DNA of 64,000 bases, from assembly GCA_020687485.1 (NCBI GenBank), contig JAJEQR010000002.1, forward strand, positions 57,450 to 121,449, given 5' to 3'. The notes beneath the pieces are model-generated. The model ran no database searches and was not told the DNA's origin. It was given only the letters and a program-made list of their open reading frames with translations. The first letter of the stretch is position 1. Each line of letters starts with the position of its first letter. Shown here in pieces: positions 8,814 through 16,162 of this stretch. A program made the position numbers and the translations under genes. Source of the stretch: Hominifimenecus microfluidus. GTDB lineage: Bacteria > Bacillota > Clostridia > Lachnospirales > Lachnospiraceae.

Positions 8814-9665
8814 TTAAAGAAAGTGTCGCAGGAAAACTTCATTCGCTGCTTGCAGGGATTTGTGATACTCGCAGTAAGCGGGGCTAAGCCTCTGCATTGC
8901 GGGAATGAATACATCGTTATAGCCGCTCTCCCTTTGGAATTGCTTTAGATACTCTTGCAGCCGGTAGGCGGGAGATGCCTTATACTCCTCCGATTCCGTA
9001 ACTGCCCGATATTGTTCGAGCATTTCCTTGTTGTCGTGAATATACTTTTCCGGGTCTGTCGTAGCTGCCGCAAGTGCAGCAGATGCGCTTTGCGTCACAG
9101 CAGCATCAGCATTTTCTCTAATCTCATCAAGATACTGCTGCACATCGCTGGGAACAGCTATTGAAATGCCGTCCAAGTATCGGATGATCGTTTCAAACGC
9201 TTCCCTCTGCTCATTCGTTGTGATTGCTTCGCTCAAAAACGGAGCGAAGTGCAAGCATACGAATTTTCCATAGAAGCCCGGAAACTTATCAAGGATACGG
9301 TTCAATATGGATTGCTTGTTTTGAAGCGCCTCCACTTGTCCTTCAATTTGCTCCCAATCGCCGCTTTCCGCAAGTTGTTTTATCAATGCCTGTTTTGTTT
9401 GCAGCTCGACGATTTCAAGCTCTTTCCTGTTGAGGACATCGTAAATTGCTGTACGGCTATCATTCTCAAGAATTGTGCGAATCTCTGGAACGGAAAAGCC
9501 AAGCCCGCGCAAAACTGCAATTCGCTTGAGCTTCAAAGTATCTGTCTCTGAGAACTGCCGATACCCGTTTTCTGTTATCCTTGGTTGGATTAGTCCCTGC
9601 TCTGTGTAATACTCAACTGCTTTTTTGGTCAGGTTACATTCTTTGCATACTTCATTTATGAGCAT
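8814..9665 (-). CDS. MerR-family transcriptional regulator
   Basis: A 283-residue protein. The N-terminal MerR wing-HTH is clear (LINEVCKECNLTKKAVEYY, QGLIQPRITENGYRQFSETD, LRGLGFSVPEIRTIL). A coiled-coil segment follows (residues about 80-125), then a long helical C-terminal effector domain of unknown ligand. ATG 9665 is chosen for the upstream GGAGG. A MerR-type promoter with a 19-bp spacer lies directly upstream, so it probably regulates its own gene. Confidence 0.85.
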   Translation of the reverse strand: MLINEVCKECNLTKKAVEYYTEQGLIQPRITENGYRQFSETDTLKLKRIAVLRGLGFSVPEIRTILENDSRTAIYDVLNRKELEIVELQTKQALIKQLAESGDWEQIEGQVEALQNKQSILNRILDKFPGFYGKFVCLHFAPFLSEAITTNEQREAFETIIRYLDGISIAVPSDVQQYLDEIRENADAAVTQSASAALAAATTDPEKYIHDNKEMLEQYRAVTESEEYKASPAYRLQEYLKQFQRESGYNDVFIPAMQRLSPAYCEYHKSLQAANEVFLRHFL

Positions 9666-9684
9666 TGTACTCACCTCCACATAC

Positions 9685-9715
9685 AGGATAAGCTATCCCC
9701 CAAGGTGCCAGTCAA
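9685..9715 (-). promoter_or_regulatory. MerR-type promoter with 19-bp spacer
   Basis: On the minus strand TTGACT (9715-9710) and TATCCT (9690-9685) are separated by 19 nt, the over-long spacing that MerR activators correct by distorting DNA. GGATA-GCT-TATCC forms a dyad around the -10. Confidence 0.7.
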
Positions 9716-9735
9716 TAGGTTTTCAAAAAAATGAG

Positions 9736-10038
9736 TTAGAAGATTCCCTTATTGTACTTGAACTGTGCATACAAGATAAAGCCCAAGCCGATGACGAGCG
9801 CCGGAATAACAATGAAAGACATTGCCTTTTCGCTCCAGAAAGTTGTGACAAATGCCGCTATCAAAGATACACCGATGATAAGCGTACCTGTGCCGACGGC
9901 TCTCCCATACTTCGGTACATCTTCTTCCTTGACCTTTCTTCGGTTGTAGGAATGTATTGTGCTGATATTTCCAGTCATATTCACGATTCCAATAACGGAG
10001 ATGAATATGCCTAAGATCAACAGAGCGATATTATCCAT
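9736..10038 (-). CDS. Small membrane protein, three hydrophobic helices
   Basis: A 100-residue protein with helices LLILGIFISVIGIVNMTG, GTLIIGVSLIAAFVTTF and FIVIPALVIGLGFILYA, resembling small DUF3784-like membrane proteins. AGGAGG precedes ATG 10038. It is the last gene of a leftward three-gene set (109-residue membrane protein, HTH, this gene). Function unknown. Confidence 0.6.
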   Translation of the reverse strand: MDNIALLILGIFISVIGIVNMTGNISTIHSYNRRKVKEEDVPKYGRAVGTGTLIIGVSLIAAFVTTFWSEKAMSFIVIPALVIGLGFILYAQFKYNKGIF

Positions 10039-10049
10039 TCGCTTCCTCC

Positions 10050-10256
10050 TTAAAAATAAAACAGTTCTTCAAATTTCTTGTCCAGAGCAATGCAGAGGAT
10101 CAATGCCAGCTTTGCGGTCGGATTGAATTGCCCTGTTTCAATGGAACTGATTGTGTTTCTCGATACACCAATCATTTCCGCCAGTTGTGTTTGGGATAGC
10201 TTTTTCTCTGTGCGTGCTTCCTTGAGGTTGTTTTTCAATTTCAGTTCGTCATTCAT
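10050..10256 (-). CDS. Small XRE-family HTH protein
   Basis: A 68-residue, almost pure Cro/C1-type HTH (LKEARTEKKLSQTQLAEMIG, VSRNTISSIETGQFNPT, ending ELFYF). This is the YgzD-like layout commonly paired with small membrane proteins. ATG 10256 is chosen because GGAGG lies just upstream and the start overlaps the stop of the upstream membrane-protein gene by 4 nt, giving translational coupling. Confidence 0.8.
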   Translation of the reverse strand: MNDELKLKNNLKEARTEKKLSQTQLAEMIGVSRNTISSIETGQFNPTAKLALILCIALDKKFEELFYF

Positions 10257-10582
10257 CCCTTGACCTCCACAAGCCGCAGGACAAAAAAGGTAAGAAATGT
10301 AAGGCACATCGCTAAATAGAGAATACCGAGGATCAAGTCGGTTTTTCTCTTTAGCCTTGCATACTTTACAAGAGTGTGGGTGGTAAGAATGCTAAAATAA
10401 ACAACCCACGGACTCAGAAAGTATGTTTTTGTAAAGATACGAAAGATAAGCGTGAGAACAACGCAGACCGCAGCACCAACACGACCGGCAATATTTCCTG
10501 CCTGCGCGGTTACTTCCATCTCCGCCAAATCCCTGTTTTTGTTCTCTCTGCGGCTGCTTTCCAAAATCTTCTCTTTATTCAT
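10253..10582 (-). CDS. Membrane protein (DUF6442-like)
   Basis: A 109-residue protein. A charged N-terminus (MNKEKILESSRRENKNRDLAE) precedes three hydrophobic helices (VGAAVCVVLTLIFRIF; PWVVYFSILTTHTLV; LILGILYLAMCLTFLTFFVL). The charged-then-three-helix layout resembles DUF6442. First gene of the leftward set, coupled by ATGA overlap to the HTH gene. A purine-rich site lies upstream of ATG 10582. Confidence 0.6.
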   Translation of the reverse strand: MNKEKILESSRRENKNRDLAEMEVTAQAGNIAGRVGAAVCVVLTLIFRIFTKTYFLSPWVVYFSILTTHTLVKYARLKRKTDLILGILYLAMCLTFLTFFVLRLVEVKG

Positions 10583-10717
10583 TGAACAGAATCGCTCCTT
10601 TCCAAGTTTTCTTGTCATTATTATATCAATGCCAAGTAAACTTGTCAAGCGCAATTATCTTACCGTCCTGTGTCTTTTCTATGAACGCCGCACTTTTTCG
10701 CTGCCTCGCAAAAAACC

Positions 10718-10792
10718 TATCTGCACATCATTCAGGAACTTGAAAACAAAGACATCGACTTGGTGATGCGCTCTCTTTCGGGTTTGAGCTAA
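10718..10792 (+). pseudogene. Gene-tail remnant at the left edge of element A
   Basis: A 24-codon tail (YLHIIQELENKDIDLVMRSL... then SGLS and stop) with no start and no upstream open frame. It is protein-like and probably the end of a gene destroyed when the adjoining element arrived or was rearranged. The family is not recognisable. Confidence 0.3.
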
Positions 10793-10825
10793 AAAAACAA
10801 AACCGGCTTGCGCTGATTAAAGGTG

Positions 10826-10859
10826 ATAAAAAAGATGCCATCCGAAAGGGTGGCATCTT
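10826..10859 (-). terminator. Terminator of the leftward ImmA-repressor unit
   Basis: AAGATGCCATCC and GGGTGGCATCTT form a 12-bp stem with a GAAA loop. On the minus strand six T follow. It starts 3 nt beyond the protease stop codon. Confidence 0.8.
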
Positions 10860-10861
10860 AG

Positions 10862-11386
10862 TTATTTGTCGTATCTTAGAAAATCGTTACAATGCTCCTG
10901 CTGGCGCAAACGGTAGCCCTGAGAAATCAGCGTATCGGCTTTTAGAGCGACAAGGTTAATATCTGAGTTCAATGTCCGTGCGATCTGCTGCGTGTCGCAT
11001 CCTCTTTCTGCAAGTTCAAGGAAGTCCTCATCTGATAGTGAAATCTGTGCGGCAAAGAGATTGGCTTCGTACTCCATACGGTTGTCCCGCATATTGAAGA
11101 TCTCAAACTCTTTGAAGCCACCGACTTTCGTGGCTTCCTCCCGGTGTAAAGCATCGTGCCCTAATTCGTGAAGTAGCACGATGTTCTCCATAACCGGATG
11201 CAGATCATTTTTGATAAAGATGAAGCGATTACGCATCAAGACTTTATATGCTCCACGCTGTTCATTGAACGGATAATACATTACCTCGACTCCTAAGTCC
11301 CTTGCTATTCTGAGAGGATCACGGGTTCCGCATTGAGCAACGATGGAGTTTGCTTTTTGTACGATTTCCGAAGTGCTTACATACAT
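10862..11386 (-). CDS. immA: ImmA/IrrE-family metalloprotease, element A
   Basis: A 174-residue protein. The zinc-protease motif HELGHD lies at residues about 91-96 and the third ligand region is MEYEANLFA. In ICEBs1-type elements ImmA cleaves the adjacent repressor when DNA damage or quorum signals arrive. It lies downstream of the XRE repressor on the same strand. Its paralogue is at 55902-56435. ATG 11386 (AAGGGG 8 nt upstream) is preferred over the in-frame GTG at 11395. The stop abuts a strong terminator. Confidence 0.88.
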   Translation of the reverse strand: MYVSTSEIVQKANSIVAQCGTRDPLRIARDLGVEVMYYPFNEQRGAYKVLMRNRFIFIKNDLHPVMENIVLLHELGHDALHREEATKVGGFKEFEIFNMRDNRMEYEANLFAAQISLSDEDFLELAERGCDTQQIARTLNSDINLVALKADTLISQGYRLRQQEHCNDFLRYDK

Positions 11387-11453
11387 CGGCTTCACCCCTT
11401 TTCAGTTTGTTCCTGTTTCCATTCTAACACACAATGTGTCCCATAAACGGGAC

Positions 11454-11870
11454 TCAGTCCTGCTTGCCCTTAGAACGGTACTTCTTTGGGGTGTACTTTT
11501 TGTTTTTCTCTTTCGCCAGCCAATAGGCATCCATAATAGCTTGCATCATAACATCCATATCATCCTGTGCCAACTCGCCGCCGGTAAACAAACCAGTTAC
11601 TTCATCTGTGAGCTGTTGCGCTTGTTTGGCACCTCGTGCGCCGTACTGCTCCGCAGCCTGAGCAACGAGCATACCATCCGTACCCAGAAGCTGATCCACG
11701 GAAATATTAAGTGCCTTTGCCAGCTTCTCCGCTGCATCCAAGCGAGGACGAGAGGTTCCGCATTCGTATCTCTGTATGGTACGGGGGGAAACACCGGAAA
11801 CCTTAGCAAGCTGCTCCTGCGTCATATCATTTTTTTCTCTCAGCCCTTTTAATCTGTCGCTGAACTTCAT
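11454..11870 (-). CDS. immR: XRE-family element repressor, element A
   Basis: A 138-residue protein. The HTH is at residues about 3-60 (MKFSDRLKGLREKNDMTQEQ, VSPRTIQRYECGTSRP). The C-terminal segment (RGAKQAQQLTDEVTGLF, ending KKYTPKKYR) is shared with the element B repressor at 56536-56946, whereas the HTH is not. Probably represses the divergent dinB-to-int operon and is removed by the adjacent ImmA protease. GGAGG precedes ATG 11870. Three CGACA-type operator copies lie between it and dinB. Confidence 0.85.
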   Translation of the reverse strand: MKFSDRLKGLREKNDMTQEQLAKVSGVSPRTIQRYECGTSRPRLDAAEKLAKALNISVDQLLGTDGMLVAQAAEQYGARGAKQAQQLTDEVTGLFTGGELAQDDMDVMMQAIMDAYWLAKEKNKKYTPKKYRSKGKQD

Positions 11871-11903
11871 TATCAATTCCCTCCATAAGATTTCTATTTT
11901 TAG

Positions 11904-12018
11904 CAACACGACACTTTTTTCGTCACTTCTTATTGACACGACATTGGTGTCGTGCTATAATCTGAATCACAACAACGACACTTATGTCGTGTTCATATGA
12001 TACAACACGACACTTTGG
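11904..12018 (+). promoter_or_regulatory. Strong promoter overlapped by repressor operators, element A
   Basis: TTGACA (11933-11938), 17 nt, TATAAT (11956-11961) is a consensus sigma-A promoter toward dinB. Its spacer holds the dyad CACGACA-TTGG-TGTCGTG (11937-11954). A second ACGACA-CTTA-TGTCGT lies at about 11974-11990, and single ACGACAC half-sites flank at about 11908 and 12006. Operator consensus ACGACA-N4-TGTCGT. The overlap means bound repressor would block polymerase. Confidence 0.8.
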
Positions 12019-12064
12019 TTTGTCAAGAGGTTTCGCAGAATTTCCAAGAAATAAGGTGATTTAG

Positions 12065-13300
12065 TTGAGCAGATCAATACTGCATTGTGATATGAATAAC
12101 TTCTATGCCAGCGTTGAATGTATGCTCGACCCAGCTTTGAGAAAGTATCCGGTCGCTGTCTGCGGCTCGGTGGAAGAAAGGCACGGTATAGTCCTCGCCA
12201 AAAACTATGCCGCCAAAGCATTTGATGTAAAAACAGGCGATGCAGTGTGGCAAGCGAAGCAGAAGTGCAGAAACCTTGTTGTGGTGCCTCCGCACTTTGA
12301 GGAGTACATCAAATATTCCAAGCTGGCAAGAAGCGTTTACAGCCGCTATACCGATCAGGTCGAGCCTTACGGAATGGACGAGTGTTGGTTGGATGTGAGT
12401 GGTACAGAGAACATCTTCGGTTCACCCGAAAAGGTGGCAAATGACATAAGAGAAACGATCAAGTTTGAGCTGGGATTGACTATCTCAGTCGGGGTGTCTT
12501 TCAATAAAATATTTGCCAAGCTCGGCTCGGATATGAAAAAGCCGGATGCCGTGACGGTCATACCGAAAGACACTTTCCGAGACAAAATATGGGGACTCCC
12601 CGCAGCGGACTTGCTCGGTGTGGGACGGGCAACGCAGCGTGTATTAGATAGCTATTGCATTAGAACCATTGGCGATTTAGCTAAGACCGATCCTGACTTT
12701 CTGAACCGACGGCTCGGTAAAAACGGAATTGCCCTTTGGCAGTATGCAAACGGTAATGACCGATCCCGTGTTATGAACGCCGACTTTGTTTCTCCGGTTA
12801 AGAGCGTGGGACACGGAATTACTACCATCGAAGATTTGGAGAACGACGAGCAGGTGTGGCCCGTCTTTCTCGAATTGACGCAGGACATCGGACATAAACT
12901 CCGTGTTCACAAAAAGTGTGCGGATGGAGTCGCCATTCACATACGGGACAACACACTTTTTTCAAAGCAATGGCAAACGGCATTGGATATGCCTACACAA
13001 TCCCCAATGCTGATCGCAAAAGCGGCTTTTGCCCTCTTTGAAAAAAGATACGACTGGAGGAACCCGATTCGCTCAGTCACGATTCAGGCAATCAACTTGG
13101 TGCCACAGGACACGCCCCGACAAGTCGATTTGTTTATGAACATCGAAAAGATTGAGAAAGCAGAAAGGCTCGACCAGTGCATTGAAACCATTCGCCAGCG
13201 GTTCGGCAAGAACAGCATCCGCAACGGTATTCTTTTTCAAAACCTCCGGATGCCGAGTGAAAAGCCTGAGATTACTATGCCGACCGGGGTGCTTTGTTAA
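12065..13300 (+). CDS. Y-family translesion DNA polymerase (DinB/UmuC-like), element A
   Basis: A 411-residue protein. The catalytic palm is clear (ILHCDMNNFYASVECM with metal-binding Asp, then YGMDECWLDVSGTE with the DE pair). Fingers and HhH follow (GLPAADLLGVGRATQRVLD), then the little-finger domain to the C-terminus (INLVPQDTPRQVDLF). The start is TTG 12065 with AAGGTG upstream; residues align with the ATG-started paralogue at 57095, which is roughly 85 % identical by eye. First gene of the repressor-controlled operon, so lesion bypass would be the first output of induction. Confidence 0.92.
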   Translation: MSRSILHCDMNNFYASVECMLDPALRKYPVAVCGSVEERHGIVLAKNYAAKAFDVKTGDAVWQAKQKCRNLVVVPPHFEEYIKYSKLARSVYSRYTDQVEPYGMDECWLDVSGTENIFGSPEKVANDIRETIKFELGLTISVGVSFNKIFAKLGSDMKKPDAVTVIPKDTFRDKIWGLPAADLLGVGRATQRVLDSYCIRTIGDLAKTDPDFLNRRLGKNGIALWQYANGNDRSRVMNADFVSPVKSVGHGITTIEDLENDEQVWPVFLELTQDIGHKLRVHKKCADGVAIHIRDNTLFSKQWQTALDMPTQSPMLIAKAAFALFEKRYDWRNPIRSVTIQAINLVPQDTPRQVDLFMNIEKIEKAERLDQCIETIRQRFGKNSIRNGILFQNLRMPSEKPEITMPTGVLC

Positions 13301-13310
13301 GGAGGTCAGT

Positions 13311-13643
13311 ATGATTAGTACAAGCAGTAACAAGATTGATGAAATTGTTGCGCCTGATGAGATCGAAACCTATGTTTCGATGCCGTCCTGTTTGTTGCAG
13401 GGGTGCAGTAATGATCTGATTATTTTCCGTGCAGATGGAGGAAACCATTTCACCCACTACGGTATTTATGAGGGAATGTTTCTTATCTTTGATGTCAGCA
13501 AAGATTTTAAGGACGGACACCTTTCCTGCTATCTGAACAATTCGGGCGATGATCGTCCTAAGTTCAAAGTTTCTGACAAGCCATTGGATGGCTACCGTCA
13601 TTTGGGTAGGTTGGTTGCCAGTATGAAAAATTATGAGGTGTAG
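13311..13643 (+). CDS. UmuD/LexA-fold-like protein lacking the catalytic serine, element A
   Basis: A 110-residue protein with VSMPSCLLQGCSNDLIIFRA then DGGNHFTHYGIYEGMFLIFD. This follows the S24/LexA-UmuD pattern in which GDSM-x-x-x-I-x-D-G-D precedes a hydrophobic strand, but the Ser-Met pair is replaced. It sits where umuD sits relative to umuC, 10 nt after dinB, with GGAGG at 13301. Cleavage activity is therefore unlikely, and it may be a polymerase partner; that is inference. Paralogue at 58343-58642. Confidence 0.6.
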   Translation: MISTSSNKIDEIVAPDEIETYVSMPSCLLQGCSNDLIIFRADGGNHFTHYGIYEGMFLIFDVSKDFKDGHLSCYLNNSGDDRPKFKVSDKPLDGYRHLGRLVASMKNYEV

Positions 13644-13645
13644 AG

Positions 13646-13909
13646 ATGGAAGAAGAACGGCGAAAAGTGTATGTGGAGGTCGATGTTACCCACAGGACAG
13701 ATGGGACAGCTCGACCTCAGAGAATTAAATTTGAAAATGGTGAGGTCTACGAGATCGACCGTGTAAAGTATTGTTGCAGAGCCGCATCGACGAAGGTCGG
13801 CGGCACAGGACTGCGTTACACGGTATTGATATGCGGCACAGAAACTTTCCTTTTTGATGAAGAAAACGGAAAGTGGTTTGTGGAAGGCAAAAACAGAGCA
13901 ACTCTCTAA
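13646..13909 (+). CDS. Small hypothetical protein, dinB operon, element A
   Basis: An 87-residue beta-rich protein (RKVYVEVDVTHRTDGTARPQ; YEIDRVKYCCRAASTKVGGT; ETFLFDEENGKWFVEGKNR). Closely similar to 58645-58896 in element B. It begins 3 nt after the UmuD-like gene. Family unknown; conserved position implies a role in the dinB operon. Confidence 0.7.
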   Translation: MEEERRKVYVEVDVTHRTDGTARPQRIKFENGEVYEIDRVKYCCRAASTKVGGTGLRYTVLICGTETFLFDEENGKWFVEGKNRATL

Positions 13910-13911
13910 GG

Positions 13912-14163
13912 ATGCCACCATTCATCAGCCCTGAAAGCGTTAAGGAACTTAATGAGGTGATGTGCGTGACAAATGATAATTGGACACCTATACCGATGTA
14001 CTGCTCCAACTGCGGAGAATTACTTTACGGTTATAGAAATGATGAGGGGAAAATCAAGTATGAGTGCAAAAGGTGCGGAACCGTAGCGGTTCGAGTCCAA
14101 AAAGGACGACGACACGACAAGATTGACCTCTATGCCCCGGAAGGGCAAGTCCGGTACTATTGA
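13912..14163 (+). CDS. Zinc-ribbon protein, element A
   Basis: Up to 83 residues. A CSNC ... CKRC zinc ribbon (YCSNCGELLYGYRNDEGKIK; YECKRCGTVAVRV) follows a short N-terminal part. Possible starts are ATG 13912, ATG 13960 or GTG 13966; the last has GAGG at a good distance and gives a 65-residue protein matching the size of the element B homologue (59644-59841). The element B module has a metalloprotease gene just before its zinc-ribbon gene that is absent here. Confidence 0.6.
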   Translation: MPPFISPESVKELNEVMCVTNDNWTPIPMYCSNCGELLYGYRNDEGKIKYECKRCGTVAVRVQKGRRHDKIDLYAPEGQVRYY

Positions 14164-14292
14164 TCGGATAAAACTGAATACGGCAAAACGACGGAATGGT
14201 TGAGGTGAAACAGACTGCGTAATTCCATCTCCAGGTCACTTGCTTTGAACACTTCGGTTGGTTAAACCAAACTTGCTATGCAGATATGAGAG

Positions 14293-14352
14293 GCCACCGA
14301 CAAGACAGTAAGCCATAGGCTTAGTCTGTCTTGCCGGTGGCTTCTTTTTTTT
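14293..14352 (+). terminator. Terminator in the middle of the element A operon
   Basis: GCCACCGACAAGACAG pairs with CTGTCTTGCCGGTGGC with an internal TAAGCC/GGCTTA stem, followed by TTCTTTTTTTT. It lies between the zinc-ribbon gene and the leader peptide. Segment 14164-14292 has no gene; it contains a TTGGTT-A-AACCAA dyad near 14265. Readthrough or a new promoter is needed for sigma/xis/int expression. Confidence 0.75.
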
Positions 14353-14413
14353 CGGCAAGAACAACCGACCAAGGGCTTCCGGCAGAGAAATCTCTGAAAG
14401 GAAGCCTTTTTCG

Positions 14414-14455
14414 ATGTTGAACAAGTGGCTCTGTTATATCGCTGAATATCCGTGA
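14414..14455 (+). CDS. 13-residue leader peptide, element A
   Basis: ATG-started frame MLNKWLCYIAEYP with AAAGGA 11 nt upstream. Its equivalent in element B (59986-60027) reads MTYKWLAYIAKYP, so K-W-L-x-Y-I-A-x-Y-P is conserved while surrounding non-coding sequence has diverged. Its stop codon lies inside the 5' arm of the hairpin that masks the ribosome site of the downstream sigma-like gene. Confidence 0.75.
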   Translation: MLNKWLCYIAEYP

Positions 14456-14507
14456 TCTCCGAATTTTGAACCCGAACACCAAATTCAAAATTCAAAGGAG
14501 ATTACGG
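14450..14507 (+). promoter_or_regulatory. Hairpin sequestering the ribosome site of the sigma-like gene, element A
   Basis: CCGTGATCTCC (14450-14460) pairs over 11 positions (one G-U) with GGAGATTACGG (14497-14507), burying the AGGAG ribosome site. GAATTTTGAA (14461-14470) then pairs with TTCAAAATTC (14484-14493). A ribosome ending translation of the leader would cover the 5' arm and free the site. Confidence 0.75.
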
Positions 14508-14509
14508 TA

Positions 14510-15073
14510 ATGAGAAAAATATACCTTGTCAAAAAGAACCCCGAGCTGCCCGCTGACGGCAATAACTGGCTCGTAATGAATAGCTTCGAGTTTAGGAACT
14601 TCATTCAGACCCCGGAAGGGCAGAAACGAAGAGATCGCTTTGGGCAGTTAGACGCTTGCTCTGTTGACGATGTGATCATCATCGCAGAATGTGGAACCGA
14701 AACCGCAAAGCAGTGGCGATCTGAAAAGGATAGACACGATTATCTTGTGTCAATCGAGAATCAGTCCGGAATGACGGTGTTTTCCTATAACACACAGACA
14801 ACCACAGAAGATGATATGTCTGGCGAGGAATTGCTGGTGGATCAAGATTGTTCCGTCATTGATGCCATTCTCAAAAAGGAGGAGAAAAGCACCCTCTACG
14901 CAGCCGTGGCAAAATTGTCACCTGCCGAAATTAACTTGATGACCAGTTTATATCTTTGTGATGACCCCATAGGACAGCGAGAATATGCACGGCGCCACGG
15001 AGTAGCTGTAACGACAATTAATCATCAACTGACTGTTGCCCTGAAAAAACTCAAAAAAATGCTCCCAAATTAA
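14510..15073 (+). CDS. Sigma-70 region-4-like regulator, element A
   Basis: A 187-residue protein. The C-terminal 60 residues are a sigma region-4-type HTH (LSPAEINLMTSLYL, QREYARRHGVAVTTINHQLT, ALKKLKKML). The N-terminal part (MRKIYLVKKNPELPADGNNW...) is not a region-2 domain and is unrelated to the N-terminus of the element B homologue. It sits where Tn916-like elements carry a sigma-like orf7, ahead of xis and int. Translation is probably controlled by the leader and hairpin upstream. Confidence 0.7.
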   Translation: MRKIYLVKKNPELPADGNNWLVMNSFEFRNFIQTPEGQKRRDRFGQLDACSVDDVIIIAECGTETAKQWRSEKDRHDYLVSIENQSGMTVFSYNTQTTTEDDMSGEELLVDQDCSVIDAILKKEEKSTLYAAVAKLSPAEINLMTSLYLCDDPIGQREYARRHGVAVTTINHQLTVALKKLKKMLPN

Positions 15074-15154
15074 AATTTGCTTCGTACAAATCGAAAAAAA
15101 TTTCCCAGTTGGTTAGTAGAGGGCAAAAAACACGAACAGATAGGAGCATAGATA

Positions 15155-15646
15155 ATGAAACAGGTAATGATGGTCAAATTCGACTCCCCGAAATGGAGAA
15201 TGATTGATGAGTATAAGGTTGCAAACCCGTTTATTGATGTCGGTTTTCGGCAGGTCAAGGATGTCGTTGACTTGCGTGTATTCGACCTGCTGAACATTTG
15301 CCGCATCAATAATAACAGGGCTGAAGAAATGCTTCTTTGCATTTACCATCTTCTCCAGCCGGACAGACGGATTGACGAAGGCATTTATAACGATGAGATC
15401 GACCAGTATTTCTCGTATCGGGAATGGAAAAAGAAACACCAGCCTTTAAGTGGAGTGACCGTAAGGGAAATCCTCACAACTGAAGATCTGAATGAGGGTG
15501 CTTTACTTCGGATTTTTGATGGAGTCACCGCTGCTTTCTACAAATCCGATGAGTACAACAGTCGAGAATATCGTTATTCAAGCCTTTCGGAGTTACGCAA
15601 GGCTATGAAGCATAAGGAGGGCGGCACGAATGGGAAAGCCCAGTAA
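15155..15646 (+). CDS. Hypothetical protein, element A
   Basis: A 163-residue protein (MKQVMMVKFDSPKWRMIDEY ... YFSYREWKKKHQPLSGVTVR ... EYRYSSLSELRKAMKHKEG). No family recognised. AGGAGC precedes the ATG; its 3' end overlaps the first xis-like gene by 17 nt. It occupies the position taken by the MazF-like gene in element B. Confidence 0.6.
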   Translation: MKQVMMVKFDSPKWRMIDEYKVANPFIDVGFRQVKDVVDLRVFDLLNICRINNNRAEEMLLCIYHLLQPDRRIDEGIYNDEIDQYFSYREWKKKHQPLSGVTVREILTTEDLNEGALLRIFDGVTAAFYKSDEYNSREYRYSSLSELRKAMKHKEGGTNGKAQ

Positions 15647-15842
15647 GGACTATGCCGTTCCTCTTTGGGAAAAAGCAAACCTCACCGTTTATGAAGCGGC
15701 AGCCTACTCAGGGATTGGCGCAGATAAGCTAAGGGAATTGTCCGATAGAGAGGATTGCGAGTTTGTCTTGTGGAACGGCACAAAGCGGCTCATCAAAAGA
15801 AAAAAGCTCGATGAGTTTTTGGAAAGAGCCTATTCAATCTAA
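15630..15842 (+). CDS. Xis-like DNA-binding protein 1, element A
   Basis: A 70-residue protein with the Tn916-Xis-type pattern: VPLWEKANLTVYEAAAYSGI, KLRELSDREDCEFVLWNGTK, RLIKRKKLDEFLE. Such winged-helix excisionases bend DNA next to the core sites and direct Int to excise. GGAGG lies upstream of ATG 15630. A hairpin separates it from the second copy. Confidence 0.8.
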   Translation: MGKPSKDYAVPLWEKANLTVYEAAAYSGIGADKLRELSDREDCEFVLWNGTKRLIKRKKLDEFLERAYSI

Positions 15843-15846
15843 CAAT

Positions 15847-15877
15847 CAACGATGCGATTCGCAAAATCGCATCGTTG
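15847..15877 (+). other. Perfect 13-bp hairpin between the two xis-like genes
   Basis: CAACGATGCGATT, loop CGCAA, AATCGCATCGTTG. No T run follows, so it is more likely a processing or attenuation structure setting the ratio of the two Xis-like products. A hairpin occupies the equivalent place in element B (61565-61609). Confidence 0.6.
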
Positions 15878-15935
15878 TCCCAAACGGCGGTTATCGGTAT
15901 CCTAAAGCCAAACGAAAATGAAGGAGGAAACCGAT

Positions 15936-16148
15936 ATGACCAAGCAGGAAAAAGATAACCGAGTTCCCCTTTGGGAAAGAATGAACCTGACTTTAGAAGA
16001 AGCCGCCGCTTACACTGGTATCGGAACGGATAAACTTCGTGAGTTGTCGAATCGTGAGTCGTGTGACTTTGTTCTATGGGTCGGTACAAAAAGGCTTCTA
16101 AAGCGCAAGCAATTAGAGGAGTTCCTGATCAAGAGCTTCTCAATCTAA
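15936..16148 (+). CDS. xis: Xis-like DNA-binding protein 2, element A
   Basis: A 70-residue protein: VPLWERMNLTLEEAAAYTGI, KLRELSNRESCDFVLWVGTK, RLLKRKQLEEFL. Closest in position to int (14 nt upstream), as xis is in Tn916. AGGAGG precedes ATG 15936. Strongly similar to the copy at 15630, indicating duplication. Confidence 0.82.
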   Translation: MTKQEKDNRVPLWERMNLTLEEAAAYTGIGTDKLRELSNRESCDFVLWVGTKRLLKRKQLEEFLIKSFSI

Positions 16149-16162
16149 AACAGGAGGTTGCT

